Assembly: GCA_002385265.1 (NCBI GenBank)
Contig: DGDD01000240.1
Coordinates: forward strand, 1 to 16,932
Length of the DNA stretch: 16,932 bases
Direction of reading: 5' to 3'
From: Chitinophagaceae bacterium UBA3961
GTDB taxonomy: Bacteria > Bacteroidota > Bacteroidia > Chitinophagales > Chitinophagaceae
Shown: piece after piece, positions 15,223-16,932 of the stretch
Layout: the number at the start of each line of letters is the position of its first letter
Position numbering within the stretch: the stretch's first letter is position 1
Translations under genes and position numbers: made by a program
The notes under the pieces: generated by a model
Database searches by the model: none
The model's input: only the letters and a program-made list of their open reading frames with translations
What the model was told of the DNA's origin: nothing

Positions 15223-15993
15223 ATGATAGCTACAGAAATTAATGCTCGAGTAGCAAAAAACGAAATTTCAGAAAAAGAAGTAGCCGTGAAAAAGCTTGCC
15301 ATAATGCAACCCTATTTTCTTCCGTATATCGGATACTTTCAGTTGTTTAAGGCAGCAGATGAATTTATTATTTATGATAATATTGAGTATACAAAAAAGG
15401 GCTGGATCAATAGAAATCAATTTGTTTTGAATGGGAAAACACAATTGTTCAGTATACCTCTAGAAAAGTCATCTGATTATTTAGATGTAGTTCAAAAAAT
15501 CATTTCTCCGGAATTCGAGAAAGAAAGGAAGAAAATTCTAGCCCAAATCCATTCAGGTTATCGAAAAGCACCAGAGTTCAAGAATGTGTATCCCTTAATA
15601 GAAGAAGTTTTCATGCATGATAATAAGAACCTTTTTGAATTCACGCTGCATTCTGTACAAAAAGTAACAGCGTTCTTAGGAATTAACATTCCCATTAAAG
15701 TATCATCAAAATTTGATGTAGATCACAGTTTAAAAGGTTCTGCGAAAGTAAGGAGCCTTGCAAAGGCAGCAAATGCTGACTACTATATTAATCCCATTGG
15801 TGGGCAGTGCTTGTACAGTGTTGATGAATTCAAAGCAGATGGAATTGACTTGAAATTTCATAATTATCGACCTATACCATATACTCAAGTTGATGTAAGT
15901 GAATTTATATCACATATGTCAATAATTGATGTGTTGATGAATAATTCGCCCCAGCAAGTTCAAGTTCATTTACAATCATATGAAGTGCTTTAA
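15223..15993 (+). CDS. WbqC-family protein (second of two)
   Basis: A protein of 256 residues from the ATG at 15223. It has the family opening LAIMQPYFLPYIGYFQLF, the block TKKGWINRNQ, YINPIGG and a final SIIDVLMNNS, each alignable with the WbqC protein at 12095-12799. The two are clear but diverged paralogs, so they probably act on different sugars or substituents. The start is uncertain. A TTG at 15214 is possible but poor. The ATG at 15223 adds 21 residues absent from the paralog. A GTG at 15286, preceded by purine-rich AGAAAAAGAAG, would give 235 residues, almost the paralog's 234. I keep the ATG because the extension is open, reads like coding sequence and follows a possible promoter closely. 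It stands before an oxygenase gene and is separated from its neighbours by 80-95 bases on both sides. Confidence 0.82.
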   Translation: MIATEINARVAKNEISEKEVAVKKLAIMQPYFLPYIGYFQLFKAADEFIIYDNIEYTKKGWINRNQFVLNGKTQLFSIPLEKSSDYLDVVQKIISPEFEKERKKILAQIHSGYRKAPEFKNVYPLIEEVFMHDNKNLFEFTLHSVQKVTAFLGINIPIKVSSKFDVDHSLKGSAKVRSLAKAANADYYINPIGGQCLYSVDEFKADGIDLKFHNYRPIPYTQVDVSEFISHMSIIDVLMNNSPQQVQVHLQSYEVL

Positions 15994-16007
15994 TTGAACC
16001 TCGTTAG

Positions 16008-16038
16008 TTGACACATTTTCCCCACATTTTTATATTAA
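16008..16038 (+). promoter_or_regulatory. Possible promoter before the oxygenase gene
   Basis: TTG at 16008-16010 and TATATTAA at 16031-16038 are 20 bases apart. The second box fits TAnnTT but lacks the final TG. The 77-base gap before the PhyH-like gene is AT-rich, so this could be chance. Confidence 0.25.
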
Positions 16039-16070
16039 TAATTCTACCCTAAACCTAAATTAATTTTAGT

Positions 16071-16847
16071 ATGCTTACACAAGAAGAATTTCATGATGAA
16101 ATCAAAGACCGTGGTTGGGTTCATTTCAAAGGTGTTCTAAGTAGCGAATTTGTTGACGCATTGAATGAAGGAATGGACATTGCCTATCAAAATTGCCGTA
16201 ATGTTCAAGTTCAGAATGGAGTTGACGTTAACACCGATGGAACAGTTCACCATTTACTAGGTCAACATGAGGTTTTTTTGGAGTTTATCAAAAAGCTCCC
16301 ATTGCATGACTATATGAAAACCTTTTTCGGTATTCCTTATATTGTAAACGGATTTGGAGGTGTTATTAATCTACCTCACAAAGCCTCTTATGTATGTAAT
16401 ATTCATAGAGATATTAGAACATTCTATACCTTACCCATGATGATAAACATGTTGGTAATGTTAGATGACTTTACACTGGAGAATGGAGCCACCTATTTCT
16501 TGTCCGGGTCAAATAAAAAAGATGAGCGCCCTACAGATGAAGATTTTTACGCAAAATCTGAAAGAGCTGTAGGAAAAGCCGGAGATATCATACTTTTTGA
16601 CTCTCTGGTTTGGCATGCAGCCGGAAAAAACACTACTGAAAAAATTAGAAGAGCCCTAACATTGACTTATTCCAGACCTTTCATGAAGCAACAGTTGGAT
16701 TATCCACGTGCTTTAGGTTACGATAGAGGAGAGGAATTCTCTGAAGATGTTAGGCAAGTACTTGGGTACAATTCACGCGTACCTTCGAACTTAAGCGAAT
16801 GGTACCAACCACCTGCAAAAAGATTTTACAAACCAGGTCAAGGTTAA
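16071..16847 (+). CDS. Phytanoyl-CoA dioxygenase (PhyH)-like Fe(II)/2-oxoglutarate oxygenase
   Basis: A 258-residue protein with the double-stranded beta-helix signature of the PhyH family. It starts LTQEEFHDEIKDRGWVHFKGVL. The iron-binding motif H112-R-D114 lies in NIHRDIRTF, and DFTLENGATYFLSGSNK is the usual strand-turn after it. The distal histidine H182 (SLVWHAAGKNT) follows, with R193 or R194 about ten residues later to bind 2-oxoglutarate. All core ligands are present, so the enzyme should be active, hydroxylating a C-H bond with O2 and 2-oxoglutarate. The substrate cannot be read from the sequence. Its place between a WbqC gene and a GNAT gene suggests a sugar, or an acyl or aminoacyl group attached to one; that is inference. 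The next gene starts four bases after its stop codon, so the two are probably co-transcribed. Confidence 0.87.
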   Translation: MLTQEEFHDEIKDRGWVHFKGVLSSEFVDALNEGMDIAYQNCRNVQVQNGVDVNTDGTVHHLLGQHEVFLEFIKKLPLHDYMKTFFGIPYIVNGFGGVINLPHKASYVCNIHRDIRTFYTLPMMINMLVMLDDFTLENGATYFLSGSNKKDERPTDEDFYAKSERAVGKAGDIILFDSLVWHAAGKNTTEKIRRALTLTYSRPFMKQQLDYPRALGYDRGEEFSEDVRQVLGYNSRVPSNLSEWYQPPAKRFYKPGQG

Positions 16848-16851
16848 TAAT

Positions 16852-16932
16852 ATGAATAGCTACTATTTAAGGGAAATTGAAAAGCGTGACATTGGGCAAA
16901 TTAATACTTGGCGCAATGATCGTTCTATTATT
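16852..16932 (+). CDS. GNAT acyltransferase, N-terminal fragment cut by window edge
   Basis: Twenty-seven codons are visible from the ATG at 16852 to the last base. LREIEKRDIGQINTWRND is the typical start of a RimJ/RimL-type GNAT protein and parallels the opening of the complete GNAT gene at 14606 (IRPTVIEDAKVSYKWRN). It begins four bases after the PhyH-like gene and is probably translated with it. A second acyltransferase in the block is thus likely, but catalytic residues lie outside the window. Confidence 0.6.
   Translation, partial: MNSYYLREIEKRDIGQINTWRNDRSII

Overview
The window looks like a chromosomal segment of a Bacteroidota bacterium, probably of the Flavobacteriales. The evidence is AT-rich DNA, almost no Shine-Dalgarno sequences, promoters of the TTG-N19/20-TAnnTTTG type, a DUF4199 membrane protein next to a dihydroorotase-like gene, a UpxY-type NusG paralog and WbqC-family proteins. 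No tRNA, rRNA, CRISPR array, transposase or integrase was seen.

Left arm (1-2426, minus strand): a tight set of three genes, transcribed as dihydroorotase-like protein, DUF4199 membrane protein, then a family 2 glycosyltransferase that runs off the left edge. The dihydroorotase homologue has lost several metal and substrate residues. The glycosyltransferase reads out of its family frame in its last visible codons, as if one base were missing.

Divergent intergenic region (2427-3139): 713 bases without a credible gene but with much structure. It holds a Bacteroidota-type promoter, a perfect 9-bp dyad overlapping the promoter, repeated GTTACTA/TACTAGG motifs, and, 35-66 bases before the first plus-strand gene, a stretch laid out like the enterobacterial JUMPStart/ops element that recruits RfaH. 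The next gene encodes an RfaH/UpxY-like antiterminator, so element and reader may sit side by side.

Right arm (3140-16932, plus strand): a capsule, exopolysaccharide or O-antigen locus. The order is antiterminator; a TviB/WbpO-type dehydrogenase and TviC/WbpP-type epimerase, likely making UDP-HexNAcA such as UDP-GalNAcA; an outer-membrane export lipoprotein; a Wzz/BY-kinase co-polymerase; a strong terminator-like hairpin; an ABC flippase; then a sugar-tailoring block. That block has a DegT/VioA-like aminotransferase, a WbqC protein, a divergent aminotransferase-fold protein, a glycosyltransferase, a GNAT acyltransferase, a second WbqC protein, a PhyH-type Fe(II)/2-oxoglutarate oxygenase, and the start of a second GNAT.

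Taken together, a GalNAcA-type acidic sugar and an amino-sugar would be made, the amino group acylated and perhaps hydroxylated, the lipid-linked unit flipped by the ABC protein, and polymer exported through the Wza/Wzc-like pair. The nucleotide-sugar genes needed upstream of the aminotransferase (RmlA/RmlB type), an initiating phosphoglycosyltransferase and a polymerase are not in the window and presumably lie to the right or elsewhere. The most novel parts are the JUMPStart-like leader and the uncharacterised WbqC / divergent aminotransferase / PhyH / GNAT tailoring block.
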